A DNA stretch of 64,000 bases from Cymodocea nodosa (Eukaryota > Streptophyta > Magnoliopsida > Alismatales > Cymodoceaceae), in contig CM072339.1 of NCBI GenBank assembly GCA_036874045.1, positions 6,641,501-6,705,500 of the forward strand. The letters are read 5' to 3'. The translations under genes were made by a program, and so were the position numbers. Numbering within the stretch: the stretch's first letter is position 1; each line of letters starts with the position of its first letter. Below the pieces are notes generated by a model that saw nothing but the letters and a program-made list of their open reading frames with translations, was not told the origin of the DNA and did not search any database. Shown piece after piece: positions 9,673 to 21,056 of the stretch.

Positions 9673-11210
9673 ATGGCACAATTTGCTAAGGGGCAAAACA
9701 TCCACAGACCTCCTCTATTCGATGGTTCCAATTATAATTATTAGAAGAATAGAATGGAGTGTTTTTTCAGGAGTTCTGATGTAAAACTTTGGAAGATTGT
9801 CGTTCTTGGAACTACACTTCCAACTAGTAATGTTATGGACTAAATTGAGGAGGATGAGAGAATCATCTAGTTGGATGCTAGAGGGTTGAATACTATATAT
9901 TGTGCATTAACAACTGAATAGTATAACAAAGTTTCTACATGCAAATCTGCACATGAAGCTTGGAAAATCCTTCAAGTTACACACGAAAGTACAAGCCAGG
10001 TAAAGGACACAAAAAAAAGCATTCTATTGAGAAAACTAGAATTATTTAAAATGAATGATAATGAAAGCATAATTGAAATGTTTTCAAGATTTACTAAGAT
10101 TATTAATAGTCTTAAAGGCTTGGGAAAAGAATTCTCTTCACGTGAACAGGTACAAAAGATTCTAAGAAGTTTAACTATTGAGTGGAAACAAAAATGTACC
10201 TCCATTCAAGACTCCAAGGATCTCAACAACTACATTGTTGAAGAGCTGTTGTGCAATCTATTGGCCCACAAGATTCAAATGAAAGACTAGAAGGAACATG
10301 AGAGAATTGTTGAAAAGAAAGCTGAGAAGAAAAAGGAAATTGCATTTCCTTCAACAAAAGAAGCTCTGAGTTCAGATGATGATGAGATTATGCTGCTAGC
10401 AAGGAATTTCAGCATGAAGAAAAACAATAAGAGCTCCTCCAAAAGAACAATTCCTACATGCTTTAAATGCAAAAGGCAAAGGCATATACAAACCTTTTGT
10501 CCACTACAAATAGAAGAGAATCAGACGGATAAGAAGAAAAGATGGAAGAACAAAAAGAAAATGGCTCTCAAAGCTACTTGGGATGATAGTAGCTCCTCAA
10601 ATAGTTCTTCAGATTCTGAAGATGAAGCTGCAGCCAATGTGTACTTTGCAACACAAGAGGTATGCTTCACTTCTCCTTATTGCTCAAAAAACAAGCATGA
10701 TGACTTAGATGTAAATAGTCTTCTATGTACAGTAGATAATCTATATGTTAAATGTAGAGAATATAAGAAAGAGATTCAAAGGTTGAATAACTGTTTAGAA
10801 GATTCTTTTGTTGAATTAGAAACAACTCTAGTCGAAAATAGAAATTTGAAAACTAACATGGATAAATATAACTATGATAACTATGAGTTAAAAGAAGAAA
10901 ATAAAAATTTAATAACTAAATCTCTAATCTAAAAAGTACCATTTCAAAATTTACACAAGGTCAAAAAGGACTAGATAAAATTATAGGATCTCAACGACCA
11001 AATGGAATTAAATTTGGCCTAGGGTAAGCTACACCACAGGAAGTACCTTATTATGGTGGTATGATTCGATCATATAGAGATGGCACAACTGTATTTGCTA
11101 TCAAAAGAAGATCGAGTCATATGTGGCTACTAAGAGGCAATAAATTTAATGTTTTAAGGACTAACTCTGTTGGACCCAAGAAGATTTGGGTACCAAAAGC
11201 CTTAATTTAA
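9673..11210 (+). pseudogene. Copia gag of C3 (gag-only element)
   Basis: ATG at 9673 opens a frame with a DUF4219-like start (PPLFDGSNY), a UBN2 domain (about 10000-10290), a zinc knuckle at about 10459-10500 (CFKCKRQRHIQTFC, a perfect CX2CX4HX4C), a serine-rich acidic tract (about 10585-10630), a coiled-coil-like Lys/Glu/Asn segment to 10932, and after a frameshift near 10930 the C-terminal block with YYGG, IRSYRDGT, FAIKRR and GPKKIWVP. At least five in-frame stops plus one in the last block. Same layout as C1. No protease or integrase follows; 38 bp after the end the A1 insertion begins. Gag would form the particle and package RNA. Clear as gag; dead. Confidence 0.85.
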
Positions 11211-11242
11211 GTATAAATTGCAAGATAACAAGGAGCTTTAGG

Positions 11243-11247
11243 CAATA
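11243..11247. repeat. Left target-site duplication of A1 (CAATA)
   Basis: CAATA immediately precedes the TGTTTAGAATG start of the A1 LTR. A matching copy should lie at the far right end; the closest is CAATT at 63718-63722, which is only 4 of 5 and at a truncated end, so this is unproven. Confidence 0.35.
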
Positions 11248-11757
11248 TGTTTAGAATGAAAAAGTGCATAATATTAAGGGTTAAATGATGGTTAATTGCA
11301 TAACATTTAGCTTATCATGTGATAATTAAGTCATTATGCTATAATTGCACTGTTATATGCTTTAATGAAGGAATCTACATAATTTCCAGAAATTAACGTT
11401 AATTAAGTATATTTCTGAATTATCAGTAAATTACAAGCTTTGAAATTCCTAAGTATCTAAATTTTCTATTATTTCGGAGAGTTATATTACATGTATCAGA
11501 TAATTATGTTTTTAACGATAGAAGAATATTTTATTATTTCCAGGAGTGTACGTGTTGAATTTAAATGCTTTATTATGCCACGTGAGTTACATATGTTTAA
11601 CTCGTTAAGTTAGCATAACTATACACGTTGAGTTACTTGAATATACATTAAGGTAACACATTTTGTTATGTAGAAATAGGAAAAGTAACTTTCAGATAGT
11701 TAATGTTTCATTTTTGTCGAAGAGTTATGTTAAAACCTCATATAGTTAAGTTATTTG
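11248..11757 (+). repeat. A1 5' LTR, left piece
   Basis: TGTTTAGAATGAAAAAGTGC at the start is the reverse complement of the ends of the minus-strand LTRs at 16877, 30728, 32230, 43197 and 53692. Interrupted at ATTTG (11753-11757) by A2. Confidence 0.85.
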
Positions 11758-12024
11758 TGTTTTGGGTTTGTTAACTTCTGTTTTTAATTGTTTAATTTGT
11801 CTTTATGCTTATATCAATAATTACTTTTAGAAGTAAACTAACAAACTTTCACACAAATTAGTACTGTTCACTCCTTACAGTGGTTGTCAGGCATCGTGTT
11901 TGGCTCGGAATTGACCCGACATCAGGAAGTATCCTCACAGACCTCCGATGGTTGGTGATTATGGTGATGTTGGTGATGGTGTGGAGCTTCAGTGAACTTC
12001 CGACGCTGCCTGTAGTTAGCACGG

Positions 12025-12570
12025 TTTTTACTTAGTTAATTTATCTTTATGCCTATTCTTTCTTTTAGAAGTAAACAAACAACCTTTAATACAATTTAGA
12101 TATTAATTCCAATTTGTACTTTAACTGCAAGTGCACAGTGTCTATTGTATTAGTGTGCAAGTAAAGGTCGATCCCACAGGGAATTGCTGAAGAATTTGAG
12201 AACTGTTCGTTTGTTAACAATCAAATTTATATATTCAATAAGCTCTCCGTTGAATTATAGTTAACTCAACGGACAAAGTTCGTTGAGTTATGGCTAACTC
12301 AACGGACTAACCTCGTGGACTTAAGTTAACTCCAGGAGCCTGTCTTTTCTTTTTAATATTGCTACTTACAGAGGAATTCGGCCAACCATTGGGCGATTCC
12401 AAAGATTGTAAATAACATCAATTAAGCTCTTTAATGTTAGTTAACATTAGATTTATCATTAAGCAATACTAACATTCAGATAATTCAAATAGTAACCATT
12501 AAAATCTTTAAGTCTTTTGAACAAACCAATTTCAATAAACTGTAAAACTAAAACAAATATAAAACAATCA
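12025..12570 (-). repeat. A3 3' LTR, left piece
   Basis: Contains the family U5 text: CAAGTGCACAGTGTCTATTG, GTCGATCCCACAGGGAATTG, and paired palindromes at 12281-12304. Ends AAAACAATCA, of which AATCA is the duplicated target of A4; resumes at 30734. Confidence 0.85.
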
Positions 12571-13856
12571 TGTTTGTATTTTCCCAGCACTACACTAGAA
12601 AAACATGGATTTGTTACTTCTGTTTTACTTAGTTAATTTATCTTTATGCCTATTCCTTCTTTTAGAATTAAACAAACAACCTTTAATACAATTTAGATAT
12701 TAATTCCAATTTGTACTTTAACTGCAAGTGCACAGTGTCTATTGTATCAGTGTGCAAGTACAGGTCGATCCCACAAGGAATTGCTGACGAACTTGAGAAC
12801 TGTTTGCTTGTTAAAATCAAATTTATATATTCAATAAGCTCTCCGTTGAATTACAGCTAACTCAATGGACTAAGTTCGTTGAGTTATGGATAACTCAACG
12901 GACTAACCTCGTGGACTTAAGTTAACTCCACGAGCTTGTCTTTTCTTTTTAATACTGCTATTTACAAAGGAATTTGGCCAACCATTGGGCGATTCCACAG
13001 ATTGTAAATAACATCAATTAAGCTCTTTAATGTTAGTTAACATTAGATTTATCATTGAGCAATACTAACATTCAGATAATTCAAGCAGTAACAATTAAAA
13101 TCTTTAAGTCTTTTGAACGAACCAATTTTAGTAAACTGTAATACTAAAATAAACATAAAACAATTACAACACTGACAAAGATAACATTAATCACGATATA
13201 ACACAAACAATACAATACTCAAATACAACATACAAACATAGATAAATTATTTTTGGTATTTTTGTTTTAATATGAACATGGAAATAGGCGACAGGTGAAA
13301 TGTAAAGTAATCTCACTTGACAGTAAATACTTCCGACACTATTTGCAATGCGATTACACCATTGAAAATTAAACCACTTACAATTCTGTCTCCTCTCCCT
13401 ATAGAATTGCGAGTCTAGAATTGCAAGATGATCTCCTCTTCAGCATATAGGCATCAACCCGAAGCCAAGGCTAAAAGCTTTACGATCTCTTGAAATATGA
13501 GTCGGTGCTTGGTGAAAATGGCTTCTCTTCCCGCGATGCGATCACTCCTCACAGTGGTTGTCAGGCATTGTGTTTGGCTCGAAATTGACCCAACATTAGG
13601 CAAGTATCCTCACAGACCTCTGATGGTTGGTGATTATGGTGTGGTGATGGTGATGATGATGGTTGGTGTGGTACTTCAGAGAATTGCGACGTCGATCCTC
13701 CTCTACACACACTGTCCGCCCATCGATCACACACTTCTTTTTTTTCTTCTTTTCCTTTATATTTCTTTAGTAGTAACTGCTTCTACTTGAATGGTCAGTT
13801 GGATTTCCTTCATTCATATCAACGGCGATGCTTTCTTCTCCCTACGCGATTGAATC
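12571..13856 (-). repeat. A4 outer 3' LTR fragment
   Basis: Begins TGTTTGTATTTTCC at the TSD and follows the family LTR as far as CTACGCGATTGAAT, then breaks into plus-strand gag. Plus-strand ORF 13497-13790 within it is an antisense reading of the GC-richer LTR segment found in all copies. Confidence 0.8.
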
Positions 13857-14159
13857 TATCTTGGAGAAACAACAATTTCCAAGGAGGAGAAAATATAAGT
13901 TATGAAGCATTAATTGAACAAGGATCTAGAATAGAGAAGTTAGAAAAGATAATTCAACAATTAAACAATCGTCTAGATCTTGTATTTGGAAATGCTGCCA
14001 TTCAAAATCAAAATATGAATAGAAATATATCCCCTAGACGGAAGGAATCAATAGAAGTTAGACCTATGGGAGGATTGCCAATACAAGCAGTACCTAACCT
14101 TGTCAACAAAGCTGTTAATGAAATTGATACCTCCTATGGGAGGGAAGCTGAATGAAGTA
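13857..14159 (+). pseudogene. Inverted fragment of A-family gag C-terminus
   Basis: Reads LSWRNNNFQGGEN, then a heptad-like segment (IEKLEKIIQQLNNRL), then IQAVPNLVNKAVNEIDT, ending at TGA 14153-14155. This is the last ~105 residues of the gag in A3 (minus strand) and A1 (50721-50995). It is open here but headless: its upstream neighbour is LTR sequence, so the open frame back to 13787 is accidental. Confidence 0.75.
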
Positions 14160-14364
14160 GTATAACTAAAGTAACTATGTATAATATAGTGAGTATATAA
14201 ATAATAAAAAAAGTTTAATTATAGTTAGTAATATTGTAGAGTTATTACTTAACTCAACAAACTTAGTCCATTGAGTTATGACCTAACTCCATGAGGGTAT
14301 GTAAGTAGCTATGTTAATTTTGTCTCTATTAAATTTTTGTTTATGTTATACAGAATCACAACAG
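14160..14364 (+). other. gag to F-box spacer (inverted piece)
   Basis: AT-rich, with a palindrome array at 14246-14300 (GAGTTATTACTTAACTC, GAGTTATGACCTAACTC) and a splice-acceptor-like site TTTATGTTATACAG ending at 14352, 12 bp before the F-box ATG. Confidence 0.5.
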
Positions 14365-14756
14365 ATGGAATTGATGAAATTACCACTAGATGCACTGAGG
14401 GAAGTACTGAGTAACTTGTCAACTAAAGATCTATGCAGATTGTGTTGTGTATCAAAGAAAATTAAAGACTGTGTCAGAGAAAAATATTTTCATGGACTAC
14501 AAACTGAAAAATGACTAAGATTAGAGATGGATTTTTATGAAAGTCATTTAATCATAGTTCAATCAACTATAAATATCTGAATATGGAAGAAACTGCTAGA
14601 ATTCCACCCAATACATTTGAAGGAATAAATCATATTATGGGGATGGATGAATGATTAATTATTTATAGAACCAAACCAAGGTATGCAATTCTGTTACCTG
14701 ATATTTTGATTACAAATCCTATCATTAGAGAAGAATGGAATATAGGAAGGTGGTTG
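14365..14756 (+). pseudogene. F-box ORF, 5' part, inverted fragment
   Basis: ATG 14365 starts the F-box: LPLDALREVLSNLSTKDLCR followed by LCCVSKKIKDC. A 1-nt deletion near 14508 shifts the frame; the next stretch then reads MTKIRDGF in another frame with stops. Cut at ATAGGAAGG (about 14756) and joined to the PBS of a minus-strand element. The identical cut is seen at 51593. Confidence 0.75.
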
Positions 14757-14782
14757 CTTGGCTAGTACGACACCAAAAAACT
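14757..14782 (-). promoter_or_regulatory. Primer-binding site (minus strand) next to the 14783 LTR
   Basis: On the minus strand AGTTTTTTGGTGTCGTACTA follows the LTR end, a variant of the TTTTTGGCGCCGT Ty3 site. It shows that this LTR was once a 5' LTR although it now also serves as the 3' LTR of A4. Confidence 0.65.
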
Positions 14783-16877
14783 TGTTTGGATCTCCAGCAA
14801 CGCACCAGAAAAACTTGGATTTGCTAACTTCTATTTTTACTTAGTTAATTTATCTTTATGCCTATTCTTTCTTTTATAAGTAAACAAACAACCTTTAATA
14901 CAATTTAGATATTAATTCCAATTTGTACTTTAACTGCAAGTGCACAATGTCTATTGTATCAGTGTGTAAGTACAGGTCGATCCCACAAGGAATTGCTGAC
15001 GAACTTGAGAACTGTTTGCTTGTTAAAATCAAATTTATATATTCAATAAGCTCTCCATTGAATTATAGCTAACTCAACGGACTAAGTTCGTTGAGTTATG
15101 GATAACTCAACGGACTAACCTCGTGGACTTAAGTTAACTCCATGAGCCTGTCTTTTCTTTTCAATACTGCTATTTACAGAGGAATTCGGCCAACCATTGG
15201 GCGATTCCACAGATTGTAAATAACATCAATTAAGCTCTTTAACGTTAGTTAACATTGGATTTATCATTGAGCAATACTAACATTCAGATAATTCAAATAG
15301 TAACCATTAAAATCTTTAAGTCTTTTGAACGAACCAATTTTAATAAACTGTAATACTAAAATAAACATAAAACAATCACAACATTGACAAAGATAACATT
15401 AATCATGATACAACACAAACAATACAACACTCAAATACAACATACAAACATAGATAAATTGTTTTTGGTATTTTTGTTTTAATATGAACATGGAAATAGG
15501 CGATAGGTGAAATGTAAAGTAATCTCATTTGACAGTAAATACTTCCGACACTACTTGCAACGCGATTACACCATTGAAAATTAAACCACTTACAATTCTG
15601 TCTCCTCTCCCTATAGAATCGCGAGTCCAGAATTGCAAGATGATCTCCTCTTTAGCATACAGGCATCAACCTGAAGCCAAGGCTAAAAGCTTTACGATCT
15701 CCTAAAATATGAGTCGACACTTGGTGAAAATGGCTTCCCTTCCCGCGACACGATCACTCCTCATATTGGTTGTCAAGCACTGTGTTTGGCTTGGAATCGA
15801 CCTGATATCAAGCAAGTATCCTCACAGACCTCCGATGGTTGGTGATTATGGTGTGGTGATGGGTATGATGATGGTTGGTGTGGTACATCAGAGAATTGCG
15901 ACGCCGATCCTCCTCTGCACACACTGTCTACCCATCGATCACACACTTCTTCTTTTCTTTTATATTTCTTTAGTAGTAACTACTTCTACTTGAATGGTCG
16001 ATTGAATTTCCTTCATTCATATCAACGGTGATGCTTTCTTCTCCCTACGCGATTGAATTCCTGCATGATACGTGTAAACGTGGTTTTTCTCTTCTAACTG
16101 TCTGTTCCTACAACTACTACAGTGGCATATTAGAAAATATAAAGAAATAAGCTGCTAACATAATACGTTACCTTAGTGTATATTCATGTAACTCAACGCG
16201 TACAGTTATGCTAACTTAACAAGTTAAACATGTGCATCTCACGTGATATTCTAAAGCATTTAAATTCAACATGTGCATAAATTTAACTATCTGATGCTCA
16301 GGTGCATTTCGGATACTTATAAATTTAACTATCTGATGCTCAGATGCATTTCAGATAGTTACAAATAACTCACTGATATATAACTTAAGTAAATCTACTA
16401 GATCTCAACACGTGTCAGCAGCAGCTTAATCATAAGATAACATTTTCAAAGAGTTATAGGTCTAACTATCCGATGCTCAGATGCATTTCGGATAGTTACA
16501 GCTAACTCACCGAAAGTTCACTTAAGTCCTTCATTATGGTTTCGACACGTGTACTTCAGGAAATAATAAAATATTCTCTCAAAACATAACTGTTCGACAA
16601 TTTAAACATAACTATCCAATACATATTCGGTCTGTTAAAATAATTATCTGAAATATTAGAAAATTCGGATACTTAAGAATTTCACAGCTTGCAACTTACC
16701 GACAGTTCATAAATGTACTAAATTAACATTAATTCCCCCACATTAAGCAAATTCTTCAATTAAAGCATATAACAGTGTAATTATAACATAATGGCTTAAT
16801 TCTTATATGATAAGCTAAATATTATGCAATTAACCATTATTTAACCGTTAATAATATGCACTTTTTCATTCTAAACA
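14783..16877 (-). repeat. A4 inner 3' LTR (2095 bp)
   Basis: Full-length LTR, TGTTTGG... to ...CTAAACA in plus coordinates. Near 16260-16560 it carries two modules of TAACTATC(C/T)GATGCTCAG ... GGATAGTTA, CTTAAGT and CACGTG. The GC-richer segment at 15600-15930 reads as an antisense ORF (15709-15993). TATA on the minus strand is TATAAAAG near 15956-15963. Confidence 0.85.
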
Positions 16878-16890
16878 CTTCCCCCATACC
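16878..16890 (-). promoter_or_regulatory. Polypurine tract of A4
   Basis: Minus strand GGTATGGGGGAAG directly precedes the LTR start TGTTTAGAATG. Identical sites are at 32231 and 53693. Confidence 0.8.
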
Positions 16891-17351
16891 TAAATTTTGC
16901 TAATCCCTTAGCAAACTAAGATCTAATTAATTGGTCTTTAAAAGTGCTAGAATTAATTCTTCCCCTTTGTTTTTCTTCTGTTTAGCATAAAAATAAATTC
17001 TGTATGTTTCAATAATCAACCTGCAAATATACTTAGAATATATGTAAATTACATACAAAGTATATCATCATCATATAGGTGTTAATTATATTATCATTTG
17101 TTCTTCTTTTCATCATCTGTTATCCTGAATTTTCCAATAAGATTTCTAGAAGAAATTTCAACAACATACGAATCAGAGTACAATCTAATTCAATCTGATT
17201 AAGACAAGTAGAATAAAGAATTGTATCTCCATTAAACAACTTCAAAAGTCAATTCCAGATTCATATTTCAGCAATTCTAGTTAACAGAAAATATACTCGA
17301 TTCATAAGATATCTATATTTCACAAAACACTTGTATCTTTTCAGAACAGTT

Positions 17352-17393
<42 letters not shown>

Positions 17394-18648
17394 CGTACTT
17401 TAAAAGTTAATTTGACAAGCTTGAATCATACAAGAGCTTTCTAATGTACCCATGCAACGAGCTTTCAGTCAACAATCCCAAATCTGATCAGGATCTTAGG
17501 TTACCAGATTTTAAGAGTCCTTTTTCAGGTCAACAATCCTTACATACCTATCTGCTCAAGTACAAAAGGCTCGTGATCAAACAAGTCAATAAACTCTCAA
17601 AATTTCCATTATTATTTTTTTTTTTTCAAACTACAACCACAAAACAAAAGATTAATCACATACTATATATGTATGTATTTCATTAATACAGATGCAGTAA
17701 AACGCCAATCTCATATAGTCCTACTTCTATCAGTTACTGAAAATATGAATCCATAACAATAAGCTCATACTTTTTCTGTAGTTTAATAAGATCTACACAT
17801 AAATCATTCTATAAGTTCAATCAGTCAAATTAAATGTATCTTTAATCATATGTGTTTCATTTAATCTAGAATTCACATCTCAGCTTTTTCAAGACTTCAG
17901 ATAATTTACTAATTTTTTTCATTAAGCATTCTGATTTCATTTTAAAATCGTGAAACTGTTAAACTCTTGAAATTCAGAAAAACATAAGATACTATATCTA
18001 GATTTGTATAAATAGTAAATTCAATAGCATCTCATATAGCCTTCTAAATATAACAGTTAAGTAGTTTATAAAAATTTTACAGTCTCATTTATCGGATAGT
18101 TATAGTAAGTTCATAAAAATTTTCAATTTCCACAACTTTGCAGTACTATTTTAATTTCTTTAATTAACAAACTTACATGGCTGTTACTTCAATTACCTCC
18201 CTCCCATACCTACATTTTGCATTGTCCTCAATGTAAAAGATTTGACAATAAGTACAGTAATTGTAGCAGGCATGAATATAGTTTTGCTTGATTTAAAATT
18301 GAGGATGAGTAATTAGTTACATACCTTGTTTCATTTGTATCTCTTTCTGCATATTCTGATTTTTGATTCTGAAAAACTTTTCATTCACAGATAAAAGCAA
18401 AATATAAAACAAAATAACATTTAACAGATATTAATAAATCAGTGTCTTGTGTGGAACCCAGGCTTTTATGCCTTTGGTGGCTCACAAGCAAGCCAGTTGG
18501 TTTCCGAGAACAGATACCAACAAACTGGATTGATATTTTGTTTTTTTTTTCTTTTATAAAATAAAAATGAAAACTATAAAAAATTTTCTCTTTTTTTTTT
18601 AACAATAAATGCAGAATACACACAACATTAAACACACAAAATCACAGC
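16891..18648 (-). other. A4 3' untranslated region
   Basis: 1.76 kb AT-rich region between F-box stop and PPT, conserved in A3 (32244-34000) and A5 (53706-55507). It has an (AT)n microsatellite at 17348-17389, a T/A homopolymer at 17616-17626, and at about 18197-18225 a second purine tract (minus strand AATGTAGGTATGGGAGGGAG) resembling the real PPT and its upstream sequence. The plus-strand ORF 17444-17686 is not convincing. Confidence 0.55.
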
Positions 18649-19697
18649 TTAAGAACATGATTGAAAAGTAGAAACAAATGGAATAAATGTATTAGTCCAA
18701 GCAAACTTTTTAGGCATAGTTCTTCTTGCTATTAATTCTGTTTTAATGCAGTTCTTGTTCCTTCTTAATTTGTAAACATGTAATATATTATAAATTCCAA
18801 ATACGAGTATATTATCATTAATGATATGTAATGTAGAAAGGGATCCTTTTTGGTTCCAGGGTAATGTAGCAGTTTCTATTTCTACATCTATTTCAATATA
18901 CTCCTCTTCCCACTTCCATTCATTTATGTCTTCCATAATCCATATTTGAAATTTCAACAGTTCATCCCACCATCTTATCAGACATAAAGTAGGATCATCT
19001 TCTTCATTATACCTCATTCCTATTTGAATTTCATTAAATTCTGTAGATGGTGGTTTAGCTATTTCACTCAATATAGGTAAAATTTCTATATATTCATCAT
19101 AACTGTCTATGCTCACTATGTATAAATCAGATCTATATGCTAATGATATCTCTGTGACTAGACATATATATCCATCAAGTATGACATGTGTTTGGTTAAT
19201 TAATGATTTCTGTCCTAGATATATCATAATATTTTCATTCCAAGATCTATTCAGAAAATTATACACACTTAAGCGTAAATCTTCACCCCAATTTCCTGTA
19301 GGTCTCCAATAATATAATTTTTCAGGAATTGCAGAATTTTTATCAGAAAATATTAAAGCTAACCCACAATTTACAGTTGGTGCTTCAAATCTATTAGGTC
19401 TTCCTATATTCCATTCTTCTCCTGTTATAGGATTTCTTATCAAAATATCAGGTAATAATAAACTTGCATACCTTGGTCTCGTTTTGTATATGATTAATCC
19501 TTCATCTATTCCCATAATATGATTTATTCCTTCTAATGCATTGGGTGGAATTCCAGTAGTTTCTTCCATAGCTAGATATTCATGGGTATTTGAACTACGA
19601 TTAAATGACCTCCATATGAATCCATCTCTAATCTTAGTCATTTTTGCAGCTTGTAGTCCCTGAAAATATTTTTCTTCAATACAGTCTTTAATTTCCT
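18649..19697 (-). pseudogene. F-box cargo protein, 5'-truncated (A4)
   Basis: Open from the internal methionine at 19641 (MTKIRDGFIWRSFNRSS) to TAA 18649, 330 codons without a stop, the longest uninterrupted copy of this cargo. The F-box itself is lost: a deletion joins gag (RYIPF) to the codons for CIEEKYFQ-like residues out of frame near 19697. The remaining part has repeated hydrophobic-aromatic strands (LYYWRPTGNWGE, LYIVSIDS, FQIWIMEDINEWKWEEEY, ILVFGIYN), resembling F-box-associated/kelch-like beta-propeller tails that bind substrates of SCF ubiquitin ligases. That function is inferred from family resemblance. Ends about 1.77 kb from the PPT. Confidence 0.65.
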
Positions 19698-20111
19698 AAA
19701 AGGAATATATCTAAGTTTAATAGCATCTATACTCATATTCGGCATTTTTATCATTTGACAAACTTCGTTAAATTTTGTAAGGAAATAATAGGCATCCTCT
19801 CTTTCTAATCCATGAAAATGTGGCAATTGACTAATATAATTAGATTTCAGTTCAAACCTATCTCCCTCAAAGTTTGGCAATCTAATACATGAAGGTTCAT
19901 CAATTAATTCAGGATACAGAATCTCTCCTAATGGTTTTTCTATTGGAGCAGCTATCTCTACGTTCTCTTTTAAAGAAAGGTTAGCTACACCCCAAAGAAT
20001 TTCGTTAAAGTTCAGTTCAGAAAATTTTTCAGTACTCCTCTGCAATGAAAATTCCTGGGTAGGTGTTCTTACTAATCATTTAGTGCTTAGAGAACGAGTT
20101 CATGTGCTCAT
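19698..20111 (-). pseudogene. gag N-terminal fragment (A4)
   Basis: ATG 20111 corresponds to the gag start in A3 (MSTW...), but an early TGA and TAA interrupt it; an open piece from 20045 reads RSTEKFSELNFNEILWG, LPNFEGDRFELKSNYISQLP, HFHGLEREDAYYFL and ends RYIPF before the deletion to the F-box gene. Compared with A3 about 300 gag residues and the F-box start are missing. Confidence 0.75.
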
Positions 20112-21056
20112 AAATAAATAGTAGAAGATTAATTACATACCAGTCTGAAGCTTTCCATTCTATAAATATTTGTTGTTGGATGAAGTTGAATCAGCTGCTT
20201 CTCCTTCCAGTTCCTCCAAAGCATTCTCCTTTCTTTTAAAAGTGCTGGTAACTCGTAAATAACATTCTGTTTTATATATATACTGCGCATTCATAAAGTG
20301 AATAAATCTTGTTGTAAGAACGTGGCTTGCAACATGCATCGTGGTTCCTGTTTTTATGGGTACATATACCACTACTAATTTCAAATTTTGGTAACCGCTA
20401 AACCGATGAAGTTTCGTTCGTGGTTAAAAGAATAACCGTTCTGCTTAATCCATGAACTAACCTTGTTGAGTTACAGAAAACTCAATAGAATACAGTCGGT
20501 TACTGTTGCTAACTCCACAGACTAACTTCATTGAGTTACAGATAACTCAATGGAGTGATTTTATATTATATTACTGACCTCGTGGAGTTACGGTTAACTC
20601 AACGGACTTACTTCATTGAGTTAACACTTAGCAACTTCTAAGTTTTACTCTCGTAAGTTCCTTTCTGTTCTTTTTTCTTTGTTTATTCTGCTAACTGAAA
20701 TAAAGTTAAATCTATGTCATTAATGCATCATTCTAATTAAAATACATTTAAATCTGAGCATTATATAAAGATTTAACTTGCAGGTCATTTTATGTTATGT
20801 AGAATTTACATTTTACCTTGCAACATGCAGAAATTTTTAAGCACTTATCTTGTCATTCAGCAAATTGTAAATCTGTTACATATTCATTCATAAAGTTTCA
20901 CAATAACATAATATTCAATAAATTCCATTCATTTCACATCCAAAACACGTATGAAAATTGCATCTGAAAAATTATATTCATTAATATGAATCAATTACAT
21001 TAAAAGTACATCATGCAATTTCATACAATTTTACATAAGTAGACGAATAATACAAT
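20112..21056 (-). other. Spacer between extra ORF and gag (A4)
   Basis: Carries the palindrome array (20455-20630: GAGTTA/TAACTC arms at several places), the inverted pair AACCGCTAAACCGA / CGTGGTTAAAAGAATAACCG, a TATA-like TATATATAAAAC on the minus strand at 20267-20280, and a donor-like CTG/GTATGTAATT just before the gag ATG at about 20140. A 74-codon ORF (20160-20384) sits between the TATA and the donor-like site and could be a leader exon. Confidence 0.5.

Noticed and set aside
13497..13790. Plus-strand ORF starting MSRCLVKMASLP, also at 15709, 31064 and 52549
   Set aside because: It is the antisense of the transcribed LTR. Recurrence reflects LTR copies, and lengths differ through frameshifts; no domain recognised.
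17348..17389. (AT)n tract as a functional element
   Set aside because: Ordinary microsatellite of variable length among copies (32713, absent in A5).
17444..17686. Conserved plus-strand ORF in the 3' region (also 54272-54487)
   Set aside because: Conserved only as noncoding 3' sequence of the elements; opposite to the transcript and interrupted in A3.
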